Assembly (NCBI RefSeq): GCF_000006565.2
Contig: NC_031478.1
Span: forward strand, 2,835,874 to 2,899,873
Source: Toxoplasma gondii ME49
Lineage: Eukaryota; Apicomplexa; Conoidasida; Eucoccidiorida; Sarcocystidae
Length of the DNA: 64,000 nucleotides
Direction: 5' to 3'
The notes beneath the pieces are model-generated. The model saw nothing but the letters and a program-made list of their open reading frames with translations, was not told the DNA's origin and ran no database searches. Shown here one piece after another: positions 1 to 11,939 of the stretch. Made by a program: the position numbers and the translations under genes. Positions within the stretch are counted from its first letter, which is position 1; each line of letters begins with the position of its first letter.

Positions 1-653
1 GTGACCTTCTCTCGTGACGTACAAGGAGTGGGACGATCCGTTACTGAGTGGCTGTGTATCACGACGCGCGATCATGTATCTTTGTCGTGGAAAATAGTAA
101 GCAACGTGGAGTCACTGCGACTCCAAATGTCGATTAGGTACGCACAGGTGATCCATGAGAGCACGTGCTGGATGTGACCAATACGAGAGGGCGTACTGAG
201 GAAACAGTCGAGCCGCTCCCACAGAATGTTATCGGCTCATTAACTGAGACCTGCTCCCTTTTCCAGAATCTCGTTTCTCAGATACTGGAGCTGTTGCACA
301 AAGCTCACGTGAATAGCGTATTCAACCAGCAAAAATTAATCTTCATTCCACCCTGGGAGACGCACACCAGGAGGCAGGATGATGTTCTTGTTGTTGGAAG
401 AAACCTTCCGTAAAGGACGGTGATTGTACGGAAAATGCCAATAATGCATGTAATCATATGATTTCTGTCTCCATTACACCATCACACAGCTTCAAGCCCA
501 CCGTGTTGCCGTGCACACGCCCCCCTGTGACACCCCAGAAGCCAGCCCCCATTGAAACCATGCAGAACATCTCAGAGGGACGTCTGGACAGCTGAAAATT
601 AGACAAAATCTGATCCATTCTTAATCCACAACCGACAAAATATTGCTGTGTCT
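1..653. other. Intergenic, no gene recognised
   Basis: I see no convincing coding segment on either strand. The open frames here are short, have no recognisable domain and are not framed by good splice sites. It would be the 3' flank of the SRS gene that ends at 654 on the minus strand. Confidence 0.5.
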
Positions 654-1844
654 TCAGTAGGAACCAGCAAGAAGCCCTGTCAAAGCGGCAGCACCGGCGA
701 CTGTAGTTACCAGATGACCAGATGACGATGTGGAGCTTCTTGCCGTGACCGTCACAATGACATGGCAATTGGACGTTGGGGCAGCCTTGGCCGAGTCTGA
801 ATTTTCGCCCACCTTCTCTGCAGTGTTGGTCCCAGTGCTTTGAGCCTCCTTATAGATGCAACTCAAACGGAACTGCTGCTCCGACTGCGGGAACTCCGCC
901 TCGGGGATTGTCAAAGTGGCCGATTGATCTTTGCTGCGTGCCGCCCACCAGGTCTCCACAAACGAAGGAAGGATAGCCTCAAACTTCTTCTCTGTGCAGT
1001 TCTGCATGTCTGTGTCCTGAGGATCGCAGAACGTGGCTGTATAGCTTTTAGGATTGAGGACACCCTGGGAACCACATTGAATCGTGAGAGTGTTCATTTC
1101 TGTTGTCATCTCAACCTTCAAGGGTTCCGGGTTGCTTTCCTTGCCGTATGCGCAGGTGACAACGTTGTTCTCGGCAACGAAAGAAGGTCTCGCTTTGACA
1201 TTAAAGTCCACTTTGCACTCCTTTGAGGAGGTCTGAACGTCTTTTCCTGCAACTGCTTTGTTGTCACAGCCGACGAAGAATGCCTTGTCAGTTAATGGAA
1301 GATCTGACTCTTGAAGCTGCAGGGTCCATTCCTCGCCATCTTTTGCCAGTTCGCCTTCCTTAGATGCTTTCGTCCACTCAATAGGGCCGCTGGACCCCAG
1401 TAGCCCTTGCAGGGTGATCTGCTTCTCTTCTTTGTTATCAGCAGCAGCCTTGCAACCTGCAAGGGTTGCGTCGTTCACCGTCGCGGAACAGACTTTCTTC
1501 ATGCTTTCGGGAACTGCCACATAGTTTGCACCAGAACATTTCAAAGTAGCACTCAAATTTTCTTTCGACAGTGTCAATGCAGTGATGGTAGCTGTGGCGC
1601 CATTTCTCCCTGCAGAATCAGAAGGCACGGTGCACGTAGCGACCTGCTTGTTGAACGTTGGTACAATCTTATTGGTTGCTGGTGATGAATCACTCAAACT
1701 ACGACGCAAACTACCTTCATGTGGTATTGCAACGGCTTGCCTGCTTGAGAGCAACAAAACTCCACCCATGCACACCGCCAACAACTTGCGGACCTTGGAC
1801 TTGAATCCCCGTCGCCGTTGCTCGATCCTCGCTGTCCTCACCAT
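654..1844 (-). CDS. SRS-domain surface antigen (SAG1-related), copy 1
   Basis: This is a GPI-anchored surface protein of the SRS (SAG1-related sequence) family, which coats coccidian zoites and mediates attachment and immune interaction. From the chosen Met at 1844 the product has 396 residues. A basic N-terminus (MVRTARIEQRR) precedes a hydrophobic signal stretch (LLAVCMGGVLLL). Two SRS domains follow, each with six cysteines: first those in ATC, LKC, KVC, AGC, VGC and KEC, then those in VTC, IQC, TFC, QNC, LSC and SNC. A Ser-rich linker and a hydrophobic tail (VAGAAALTGLLAG) fit a GPI signal. The frame is open up to another Met at 1922, but starting at 1844 puts the signal peptide in the usual place and matches the neighbouring paralogue. 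It is a single exon. The SRS number cannot be assigned from sequence alone. Confidence 0.9.
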   Translation of the reverse strand: MVRTARIEQRRRGFKSKVRKLLAVCMGGVLLLSSRQAVAIPHEGSLRRSLSDSSPATNKIVPTFNKQVATCTVPSDSAGRNGATATITALTLSKENLSATLKCSGANYVAVPESMKKVCSATVNDATLAGCKAAADNKEEKQITLQGLLGSSGPIEWTKASKEGELAKDGEEWTLQLQESDLPLTDKAFFVGCDNKAVAGKDVQTSSKECKVDFNVKARPSFVAENNVVTCAYGKESNPEPLKVEMTTEMNTLTIQCGSQGVLNPKSYTATFCDPQDTDMQNCTEKKFEAILPSFVETWWAARSKDQSATLTIPEAEFPQSEQQFRLSCIYKEAQSTGTNTAEKVGENSDSAKAAPTSNCHVIVTVTARSSTSSSGHLVTTVAGAAALTGLLAGSY

Positions 1845-3201
1845 TGTGAAGAAATCCACGACGAATTGAGGGAGAATTACAAACACCAGGCCAGAAAGCG
1901 AGCGGCGGCCAGCAAAACTCAAATTTACGTGGCAAGTTTCGTATCAATTGGTAGCATCGCCTGGCACAGTGGCATGCACTACGTCGATACATTTTCGCTG
2001 CGTCGGTGAATTTTAGAGGCGAGTCGCTGGCGGCGCGGCCGCGGGCCCGGATGTTGGACCCACCGGGCGATCCGCTGGAGTAAGTTTTGAGTCGGCGGCG
2101 CACACTATTTACCGTTGTTGCTGAGGAAAGGGTACACAAAGAAAGTGAAGGCTTCATTCGATGCCGTCTTTCAAGGCATTTTGATTCTGGACGTTTCTGG
2201 AGGTGTGAGCGTGGTGCACTGGAGGAGTTTGTTAAAGACGTTTCTTCCACAGGAATGTTAAGTCATTTGGTCTAACAGGTTCACGCTGGATTTTGCTGTG
2301 GCATTATCCCACGGCAGACATACAGGCCTCAGAGAGTCACTAAAAACAAGTAGTGGATTTGCGAACGCTTGTGTGAGAATGACTTCGACACTCTAGAGGC
2401 CGTATCAGTTGAGTGCTGAGAGTCATTCAGATCGCTCTACCGTAAACAGAGTAATGAATACGCCACCCTCTCCCATACGAAAGTGGGGGAGAGAATGCCG
2501 TGACAAAACGAATCCTAGTATCGCGACGCCGCAACACGTGCGGCAGTGTTACCCTGAGAAGTGGTACGACAGTTCTGCTGAAGTTAAACAGTTCTGCGTG
2601 ACGCGTTGTTGAGGCGGTGACTGCGTGAAACGAGCAGTAGATGACAGTTTCGGGAAAAACCAGCCTTTTAAGCACTGTCTCGGTTTCGCGGTCAACACTA
2701 ATGTGCAAACGACGACCTGCTTGTGTTCAGTAACTGGTTCGAATGCATTATTCAGGGTTTGATTCACGACACCTAGTCCTGAACAACATCAACACACTGT
2801 GGATGCTTCATAGAAACATCCCACAGTTTTTTTCACGGTTCAAACAAATAGTGGCTGGCCAGGAGCACTTGTACCCGTGGACAGTCCCTTGTGCACCGCA
2901 TTTTCCTCACACCACGTTGTAGGAAACAGAGGCAACTACATGTTTCTGAATGGGTTACCCGTCGTTCTGCGGCACGTGACTCCAAGTTGGCAAAAGTTCA
3001 GATGTGACAATGTGCCCGTGGCAATGCTCTCGCTGGGTAGGAAGCCATGGAATATTCGTAGGAGAGACATCTTGTAGACATTTCTCAAGACTTTCAGGAA
3101 TGCGAGAACACACAAAAGCTGAAAAAATGTTAAAATAGAGGTAGCTTTCACAGGCGGTGCCTGTAGAGGCAAACAGCCAATACAGCATCAGCACGGTTTA
3201 G
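1845..3201. promoter_or_regulatory. 5' flank of SRS copy 1 / 3' flank of SRS copy 2
   Basis: No gene is recognised. The part just upstream of the SRS start (about 1845-2260) resembles the matching flank of the second copy (about 4378-4750). Shared blocks occur in the same order, for example the 'ggg(t/c)gatcc/catcccgc' block, a 'caca(c/g)...tta(c)tg' block and a 'gatgtttctggag'-like block. This suggests that the tandem duplication included the promoter. No core motif was pinned down. Confidence 0.4.
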
Positions 3202-4377
3202 TTACAATAACCCGATAAACAGTCCTGTCAAAGCGGCCGCACCTGCGGCTGTAGCTACCATTTGACCAGATGATGATGCAGAGCTGCCGGCCATGACAGT
3301 AACAATCACATTGCAAGCCGACATACGAGCAGCTGTCTCCGTGTCGTCTTCATTCTTTCCCTGAATTGTTGGGGGATCCGCCACAGTATCTTTCGGAATG
3401 CATTGGACACGGAACTGCTGTTCTGACTGAGGAAAGTCTGTCTCCGGAATTTCCAGCTTGACGGAAGTTTTGTCGGCCCCTTCTGACCACCAGCTGGTCA
3501 CAAATGCCGGCAGAATTTCCTCAAACTTCTTCTCCGTGCAGTTCTCCAGAGCTTCCTGAGGATCACAGTACTGGGTTTCATAGGTCGTAGGACTGAGAGA
3601 ACCTTGGGAACCACACTGAATTGTGAGAGTGTTTTTCACTGTTGTCATCTCTACCTTCAAGGGCTCAGGGTTGCTTTCGTTACCATAGGCGCAAGTGACA
3701 ACGTTGTTGTCTGCAACAGAAGAGGGTCTTGCTTTCACGTTAACATCGACTTTGCACTCCGCCGATGTCTCCTTGACAGACGATTCAGGTTGCGGTGCGC
3801 TGGAGGTACTTTTGTCGCAACCGACGAAGAATGCCTTGTCAGTTAATGGGAGGTCTGACTCCTTTAACTCTAAGGTCCACTCCTCACCATTATTTTTGTC
3901 TTCGGTTGTGGTGTTAGATTTCTTCCACACAGCCTCCGGGCTTGACCCCAAGAGAGATTGCAGCGTGGTCCGCTTCCCATTAGCATCCTTGCAATTAGCT
4001 ACCGTCGCTTCTCCACTCGTCTCGGAACATACTTGCTGCATATCTTTGGGAACTGCCTGGTTATTCGCTCCCGAGCACCGCAGCGTAATAGTCGGCTTCT
4101 CTTTTGACAACGTCAAACTCGTAGCAGCTTGCGCCTGAGCCCGCGTATCACCTGTTAAGGTGCATGATGCGGTCTGGCCGCTGAACACCGGTCCAGTCTG
4201 GGTTGCACCTTGTTGTAAGCCTTCTAAACTGCGCTGAGCAGCTCCTTCGCGCAAATAATCTGCAGCAGCTTGTCCGCCAGAGAGCAACAACACTCCACCC
4301 ACGCACACCGCCACGAACTTTCGGGCCTTGGACTTGAACCCGCCACGTCTCTGCTCGACCCTCGCTGTCCTCGCCAT
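3202..4377 (-). CDS. SRS-domain surface antigen (SAG1-related), copy 2
   Basis: This is the tandem paralogue of the SRS gene at 654-1844. It has 391 residues from the Met at 4377 and a single exon. The N-terminus (MARTARVEQRRGG) and signal core (FVAVCVGGVLLLSG) are nearly the same as in copy 1. Two six-cysteine SRS domains follow, with the conserved segments 'SKEKPTITLRCSGAN', 'LPLTDKAFFVGC' and 'CAYGNESNPEPLKVEMTT'. A Ser-rich linker and a GPI-type hydrophobic end (ATAAGAAALTGLFIG) close it. The first domain and the inter-domain linker differ most from copy 1, including an insert after 'GCDKS'. Extension to the Met at 4425 is possible but would bury the signal peptide. The likely role is GPI-anchored zoite surface antigen. 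Confidence 0.9.
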   Translation of the reverse strand: MARTARVEQRRGGFKSKARKFVAVCVGGVLLLSGGQAAADYLREGAAQRSLEGLQQGATQTGPVFSGQTASCTLTGDTRAQAQAATSLTLSKEKPTITLRCSGANNQAVPKDMQQVCSETSGEATVANCKDANGKRTTLQSLLGSSPEAVWKKSNTTTEDKNNGEEWTLELKESDLPLTDKAFFVGCDKSTSSAPQPESSVKETSAECKVDVNVKARPSSVADNNVVTCAYGNESNPEPLKVEMTTVKNTLTIQCGSQGSLSPTTYETQYCDPQEALENCTEKKFEEILPAFVTSWWSEGADKTSVKLEIPETDFPQSEQQFRVQCIPKDTVADPPTIQGKNEDDTETAARMSACNVIVTVMAGSSASSSGQMVATAAGAAALTGLFIGLL

Positions 4378-6333
4378 TGTGAAGAGATTGAAGACAAATT
4401 GAGGCGAAGTCAAAGTGACAGACAACGCGATAGGAGCCGAAGACGCAAGCTCGAAAATACAGATTGCTTCTGAGTGTTACAAGGCATCCGCCGCCTGACA
4501 TAGCGCATGGAACATCGCCCGAGCCGTTGCTTGGTGGATTTCTGGGGCGACTCGATGGCAAGGCGGATGCGTGCCGCGCTGCGTGGCCCCCCGGGCATCC
4601 CGCGACGATCTTAGTCAAGGGTGCACACTGCTTACTGTTTTTGTCGATGAAAGGATGCACAGAAGAAATGAACACTTTATATAAGGCCGTTATTCAAGCT
4701 CGTGCAATTGTGGATGTTTCTGGAGATGAGTCTGAGGTGAACTCGAGAGGTTGAGTAAATTCTCGCCCGGATACGGTATGGACCAGCGATCCATGTCTCT
4801 GTTCCACTCTCGTATTTGCGGCTCCTTTTGCCAATAAAAAAAGAGCTTGAAATGCTTCAGTGGAAAACAAGCCCCCCATTCTCCTGTTCGCTTTTCTGAG
4901 GACGACGGCGACACATTAGTGACCATATTAAAGAGCTTGCAGAATCATATCTCTTGGTTCATCGACAGAAAATCAAATGGGTCAGCATCAATGTATTCTG
5001 AAACTGTGACAGTATGTGGCACCCACAACACATTGGACAGAAGTCTGATTCTCACAAAGGCGTTTCATGAAATCTGCCCGCTGAGGCAAACATGAAGGTA
5101 GCAGGAACCTGTAAAATATATGCAGTGCTCACAACTGTCTACAGCATCATCAAGCCTCATGTAGCCATGAGTTTACTACATATCTAGACACAGCATAAAA
5201 TAGTTTTCTAAGTTTCTCCCCTATCCGCATTTGCTATCCTCGAAGCTCGCAGAGCGCATAGTTCCTCCAAAACCTGATTCTGACGATGCTTCCTGTTTCC
5301 GCGATTAGGGAACTCCGGAAAGAATTTAAACACAAACAGAAAAAACATGACTGGTCAGAACCAAAAGCGTGTTGAAAGGAAACCCGACACACCAGCGAAA
5401 TCGGCTCTGGTGTTTACTGGCGGTAAAAGAGCGGGAAAACCGCGTTTCATTGTTGTTTCAAAACCTGTGACAGCGTGGAAATTAGACAACGAGAAGTCAG
5501 TAGCAGGAAACAGACTCATTTTCTGTGTCAGTGGTAGACGTTGTGTCCATTTGAATTTTCTACGCCGTGCTCCGTTCCTCTGCCACCTTTCAATGAGAAA
5601 GTCACGATTAATAACACATGAAGCCTGTAACAAGCGCAGGGTCACTTTATTGCTGATACAGATCTTGGAAGCGGAGGCAACAATATCGTTGTCGGAAGAT
5701 TTGAATCCGCTGCGAAAATATTCTAAAACTTCACCCAAAGTCTGTCTTCGCAACTCCGGAGCAGAACATTCTCGACGAAGGCAGGTGTCTATTCAGTGGC
5801 AGTGTGTTGCCTTTTTCATATCCCAGCAGATGCTCTAACTATCGTCTCTCTTTTTCCAGTACCCGGCAACCGAAGCGGGTATCGCCTCGGGGAGACCACG
5901 CGTTTTCAGTTCGTTTTTTTGTGAGAAGAGTAGAAACTTCGCGCCTGTGCGCCCCGAGACTGTGAACCGGATTTGAGACCCGGAAAACGGGAAAAAATCG
6001 ACATATGGTCAGAAAGTTGGTCAGAAAAATCAAGACGGACAAGAAAGGAACGTGGAGCTTTTCGTTGCGTCCGAAAGGTGCAAAACGAAATCGCTGTGGG
6101 GGAAGAGCAGCTCCTTGACAAGCAGGCAGAGCGGATGAAGTGGAAAAACGACAGAAGGCAACAAAAAAGAGGAGGAAGAGAAACAGGGGGGAAACGGAGG
6201 ACAGCGCGGCAGTTCAGGGATATTAAGGGAGGAAGAAACAAGTACAGAAAAGCTACGAAAAGAAGCGAGATGAAAATCGATCTGTAACACCAAGTGTGAC
6301 GAGCAGAGAGATATTTTTCTCTTTCGCTGTTTT
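4378..6333. other. Intergenic between SRS copy 2 and the GPALPP gene
   Basis: The proximal 350 bases are the likely SRS promoter and resemble the flank of copy 1. The rest holds no frame I can support. The longest open frame (5347-5838, plus) has no recognisable composition or domain and I treat it as chance. The 6000-6330 part is purine-rich on the plus strand and is probably the 3' UTR region of the minus-strand gene that ends at 6334. Confidence 0.4.
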
Positions 6334-9300
6334 CTACAAAAAGCTCGATTGCCATGTTGATGTAAAGCGACTGTTCAGCTCCGACGCCTTCGCCACCTGC
6401 GCCAAACACACAGACCTGCAGCGGAAGTTGTTCCAATAGAACTCGCTACCTTTCGCCACTGGAAAATGTGCATAATTGTATCGCCCCATCGAGCTTCCCT
6501 GCTCCCTTCGCCCTCTATTGGTACAATAATATACAGAGATTAATATGTGTGTAATCATATATCTAGATATAATATATACACATATAAATGCATAACTGCA
6601 TTCACACAAAACATACAACTACACACACATGTATGGTTTCACACGCACGGACACCGTCATATATATATATATATATATATACATATAAATTTGTGGGTAC
6701 AGAGACATGTCCTGTGTACTGTCTGTGTTCTGCAAAGCGAGCAGTATTTTTGATCGCTGTTTGTCATTTTTGGCAAGACCACCCCGTCACGCTGCCCTGC
6801 TCCCTTCTTGTTCTTCCGTCGAATGCTTCTCAACTCACCAGTTTATTGTAGTCTTCCCGTGAAGTCTGTCGAGTCTGCAGGAAAAAAATGAAATATTTAA
6901 GAAAAGGTATGCAAGGACAGACGCTTTGCGCCTTGCTTACGTCATTGACAATGTGTCTCAGTATATGCAAACAGAAATACACATCTCTAGAGCATGACTA
7001 GCTACTGGTACACATACTAAGGTTCTACATGCGCATGTTGAATGCCGCATTTCCTTTATCTGCCTGCACATGTATTCGCAGCCATCTATAGATACATATA
7101 TGCATTCCTGTGCAGGGAACGAAATGCAGGAGTTTTCAGATTGAAAGACTTCTCAAACCGGGGACGCCAGGCCAGAAAAAACAAGCTCGAACCCCTTTCA
7201 ACAGGTCCACACACCACGCTAGGTACATGCAGATAGAGTATGGCTTGTAAGTTCACCTAGATTTATATTTTTATGATCTGCGTATGCACATAAACACACA
7301 CGCACGAGTATGGCACTGATATTCATGCACAAACACATCATGTCGGAAAGTCGTACGTCGAGGTCTCGTTCTCGATCGAAGCGTCTCCACGGCTGGCCAG
7401 CATTCGGTTCGTCCTTCTGAAGAGCGCAAAAAGCACAGAGAGAAGATAGTCGGAAGTACATGCACACACAGGTCTCGTTTCCAGCTGGAATACTAATACA
7501 TGTGTGACCGCGTCTGGTTTCGCACGAGAGTGACCTGCAACCACCGGCTAGACACGGGTGTACCGGTTTGTGCATTTGAAGAACTGCACTGTCACACAAA
7601 TACCACAGTAGGAGGCGCAGGGAACTTCGTACTTTAGCTGCGAGTATGCGTAGTTATGCAGGCTTCTCTTATGCGTAGCACCTCAAGATCACTGTAGTCG
7701 ACGACAAGGCTGAACGGGAACCTCGACTCGCGCCTGAGCACCTTGGCAGGCTCTAGGATGACAAAAGGATGAAGAGAACGGCAGAAAAGCGCGTTCTACA
7801 GTTCTGTCCTAAAGCGTCGCCAGTCGTAGAAAAAGTGAGAGGAACGAGACTACCCCACGGCGAAAAAGCGACAGACACTCTCGTGCAGACAGAGAGGAAA
7901 ACTCCCTAGAGTCGGGTCCCCACCCTCACGCCTGACTTGAAAGAGAACTTCAGCGCCCATGCTCCTCCCGCGCTTTCCATTCTGGCTTTTCGTTCGAGTC
8001 TCTGTCTGCTTCTGCCCCGATTCTTCTTTTCCAGTCTAAGTGCCTTCGTCTGCTGATTCGTCCTGCGCCAGTGCATGCTTCTCTCACCCCCTCTTCGACG
8101 GCTCGCTGCTCCGCCGCGGACTTTCCCCAGAGGTTCTGCGCCCACATCGCCTGCTTCCACTTTTTGTACATTTCCCTGCCGTCTTCAACTTCTCCTGAAA
8201 AGAGGAAAGAGTAAAACTCGCAATCAAGTCAAGGAATCCAGCCTTCCTTCGCGCTCTGAACAAGACGCAGGCGCAGAAAGAGAAACCAACAAGGGAAAGA
8301 CTGATACCCCTGACGACTCTGCGCCGCTCGTTGTCTCCTGCTTCGCGCGCAAACACCCACGACGAGAATCACGGTGGCCACAGGCGCAGGTAAGTCGACG
8401 GGCGGATCAAACGAGAACAGGTGGAGAAAAAGAAGAGAGGAACGCAAGCAAAGGATGCAGCAGAAAAAAAGATAACGAAGGCAAAAGAAGTGGAGACGGA
8501 GACACGACGACAAGAAATGGAGGCAACGACGAAGAGAGGAACGGAGGGAACGACGAAGACAATGAGACGACAAAGAGAACAGAACAGGACGGGAGGCATA
8601 AGTGAGTAACACGGGGAAAGGAAAAAGAGAACAAGATGAGAAGAAATGAAGAGGAAAACAAGAGGGAAGGAAGAGTGGAACAAGCCGAGAAGAAAAGAAC
8701 AGGAGGTAAGGAAGAAGAAAATAACACAGATTCAGAAAGAAGAGAATAAGACGGCGAGAAGAGAACGCACCCGTTTCAGCCATTTCTCTTAAACTCTTCG
8801 CTCGATGCTTTCGATTCCACTCTTCCATAGCAGCTCGCATTTGCTCAGCCTCTGCATCTTCTCTGCGTTTCTGTTCCATGATTTCTGAAAGAAACATCCG
8901 CAAAGACAGCATTCATGGTCGTGGTCCCTGCGGCTCTTCAAGCGTTCTCTCCCGACAGTTTCTCCACGGGACTGGAAGGCCTAAACGAGAGCGACTTCCA
9001 AGTCGCTTTTTCCGATGCCCGTCCGAGGATAACGAAACGACGCAGCAGCTGTCAAGCTTCAGCGAAACATGACGCGACTCGGCGTTCCTGTCTTTCCTTC
9101 CTCTCGTTCCAGCTGGGAAGGCAAAAGCAAATCCAGATCTCCAGCGTCTCACATCGTTCGTCCTAACCTTTTTCTCTTTCCTTTACCTGTCGCATCCTCT
9201 CTCTCTGTCATACATCCCTTCCCGTGTCTCTGCATGTTCTCCTCTCCCTCTTGCGTCGACGTCTCACCCTTTCCTCCATCACGTCCCTCACCTACGTCTT

Positions 9301-11939
9301 TGCGACTCACGCTCTCTGCCTTCGCACTCTCCCCTTCCGTTTCCTCTGTGATGTTTTCTGCCTCCACTTGACTCGCGTCCTTCCTTTCACCTGTGTTACA
9401 TCTGCTGCGCATCTCGCGGAACTGTCTGTGATCCACTGGTCCAAACAGCAGGGTGTCTGCGTTTCCTCCATTCTCTCAGGACTGCGAGTTTCTCTTACTC
9501 TCCATTTTGCTGTTGGTTGCGAAGGTCTTCTTCAAGTATGCAGGAGCCTCCAACATCCACTCTTCGCGTGCACGCTTTGCGGCGCCTTCTGCTTCGGGAG
9601 CAGACGGTCCGCAGAACTCCACCTGCTAGGCAATTGAAAGGAACATTCTTCTAAACAGGAGACGGATGCGAAACGTTTCAAGAAGCATCTTAGAGACGAA
9701 TTTGCCTTCTTCGTCAAAATCCTAGTTCTGTGTACGTCCCCGAGTTTCTTCTCGTTTTCCGACTCGGAATGTACCCTGGAATCCTTCTCGATTCCAGTTC
9801 CTTCCCGTCTTGATGACGGAGCCTCTTTCGATCTTCGCTGTCGAGTCTCGAGGCCAAGGGCTTCTTGGTCTTCAACGTTCTGTCCCTGCTCCTCCAGGTC
9901 CTTATGCTGTCCCTCAAACCTTTCCCCTTGCATGTGCTAGTCGATTTCTCCCCACCTTGATTCTCTGCATCGTTCTCCCGCTTCCCTCTACTCTCTCTCG
10001 CTCCGCCCCAGCAACCTGACTCTTCTCTTACATCAATTCCTTTGCATCAAATTCTCCTCCCTACGTTTCACCTATCTCCGTTTCCCCCTGTGGCCACTGA
10101 CTTCGACTTCCTCTACTTTTCCTTCAGTGTTTCTTTGCGCTTACGTCTTCGTCTGAATCTTTCTCGTCTTGATGTGGAGCCGCGTCGAATCCAGGCGGCA
10201 ACGCCGGCCCCGCCACCGTCATGTCTACCGTTCGCCAACCCGCGATAGTCTCCGTTGCGTCGGCTGTGTCTCCACTGCCTCTTCCGGAGGTGTCTCCACC
10301 GTCTCCTTCTGTGGGGTTTTCCGTGGGGCGAGCACAGCCTGGCGACGACGCTGCAGCGACGACGCACTCAACTTCAGGCAGAGGGAGAGAGGCCTTGATT
10401 TCTCGACAGAGAGCGCGAACGACTCGCCGCAGAGACAGAGACGACAGCGTCTTGCCTTTCTTGAATCCAACACTGTCGTCTTCTCTCACCTGCAGGAAAA
10501 AATGTCAGAAGAACGCACACAAGCAGCTGTTTAGGACGACTTCTCCAACAGACTCAACAACACAGAGAACGAGATGCCGAGGCAGAGAGACAGAGACTCT
10601 GAGAAGCACAGGTACTGAGAGAGACAGAGAGACACACAGGTAAAGAAAAGAAGCAAATTCATGTATAGGCAGAGAACGGAAACAACCCGTTTAGCTCAGA
10701 CCGTTCCTGGCTAAGGAAGCATCAGATAGGTAGATACATATACATCGTAGACCTATTTTCACATGTGGACTTTATCTACGTGTGAGAAAACGCACAACCA
10801 AAAGAGGGCGGCTCGAGGGTCGGAGGAGAAGACTGCTTCTCTCCGTGGCTTGTGGAGAATATGTGAGATGCGACTCCTGGGATTCTACAAGCGAGTCTCG
10901 GAGTGCCTTTGTCTGAGGTGAGAAATCGCCTTTCGTCGACTTGCCTCCTCAAGTCGTAAGGCTCGGAACAAGTGCCGAAGTTTCTTGCGGAGAGTCGCGT
11001 CGGGAAGGCCGTCCAGGAAGACGCTCTGTTTGTCGTCAAGGTTGGAGAAGAGGCCTTCAAGCTGGAAACAGGAAAAAATTCGAATGGAGCAACAGAAAAG
11101 CGAGAAGGAAGATGGAGAGGAAGGGCAACGACGTTTCAAGGTTAGAGAGATAGCGTGGAAGCGAGAGAACACAGACGGGGCGGGGACACAAAAGGCAGGA
11201 GGAAGAGAAAAGCGAATGAAGACAAGGAAAATAGAGTGGAAGGAAAAGCACTAACGGAGCAGACAGGAAAAGAAGGAAGCATTGAGGAAAGTGGACTAAG
11301 CAAGGAGAAACAAAAAAAAGAGAAAAAGAGCAAGACTCACCTCTGTGTCAAGAAATCGGCTCTTCTTCAGCAAACCTGTGAGGAGCCGTCGAACTTCGAA
11401 TTCGTCGTACGGCGGCGGCTGTATGTGCAGAGGAACGAACGGGATAAATGCACAGGCATCGAAAACATGAGAAGAAAGGGAGAAGACCCGGAGACGAGTG
11501 AGAGAGAGCGAGAAGCTATAGACTTTAGAGGAGGCACGCGGGGCAGAGGGATTTGCAGGAGACCGAGGAGAAGAAAGAAAGAGAAGAACTGTAGAAACGC
11601 AGAGGCATGAGGCCCAGAAGAGACAAGAGCCAGCAAAAAGCGAATCGCTGAACACGAGCCAGACAGAAAGAGGCAGGGGTGCTTGATCGAGGCCGCATGG
11701 AACCTTACAGCGTCTTCAAGGTGTGAGCCGAAAGATTTCCCCTTTTTCTTCTTTTTCTTTTTTTTCTTCTCCTTCTTCTTGCTCTTCTTGGTGGCCTTCT
11801 TGTTCGTCCTCTCCTTCTCGCTCTCGGAGCTGGAGGACGAATCGCTCGACTCGTCCTCCTTGTTCCGTCTTCTCTTTTTCCTGTCTTCTTCGCTGGCCGA
11901 CTCTCTGTCCGAAGTCTCCTCCCTCAGTTTCTTCCTCAT
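6334..11939 (-). CDS. GPALPP-motif (DUF3752) nuclear protein, 9 exons
   Basis: My model joins 11939-11709, 11418-11341, 11061-10945, 10489-10145, 9622-9499, 8884-8771, 8194-8088, 7416-7337 and 6415-6334 into 425 codons in phase. The N-terminus is Ser/Glu/Lys-rich and ends in a long lysine run, like a nuclear low-complexity tail. Exon 4 carries the signature GPALPPGF. Exon 5 carries REEWML, exon 8 the RRFDRERDLDV motif, and exon 9 ends SELNSRF...FL. This matches the order and C-terminal pattern of the GPALPP1/DUF3752 family, whose role is poorly known and probably linked to nuclear RNA processing. The intron after exon 3 seems to use a GC donor (GAG|GCAAGT). The exon 8 donor (AT|GTGTTT) is weak, so the last junction is the least certain. 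Confidence 0.8.
6659..6681. repeat. (TA)n microsatellite
   Basis: A perfect TA dinucleotide run of about 23 bases, inside the last intron of the GPALPP gene. Confidence 0.9.

Noticed and set aside
2733..2745. A tRNA B-box-like sequence (ggttcgaatgc)
   Set aside because: The last positions do not fit the B box and no A box or cloverleaf arms are visible nearby.
5347..5838. A 163-codon plus-strand frame
   Set aside because: No domain, signal, splice context or compositional support; probably chance.
9532..9933. A charged minus-strand frame inside the GPALPP gene
   Set aside because: No polypyrimidine tract precedes its start, and direct joining of 10145 to 9622 already keeps the frame and the family order.
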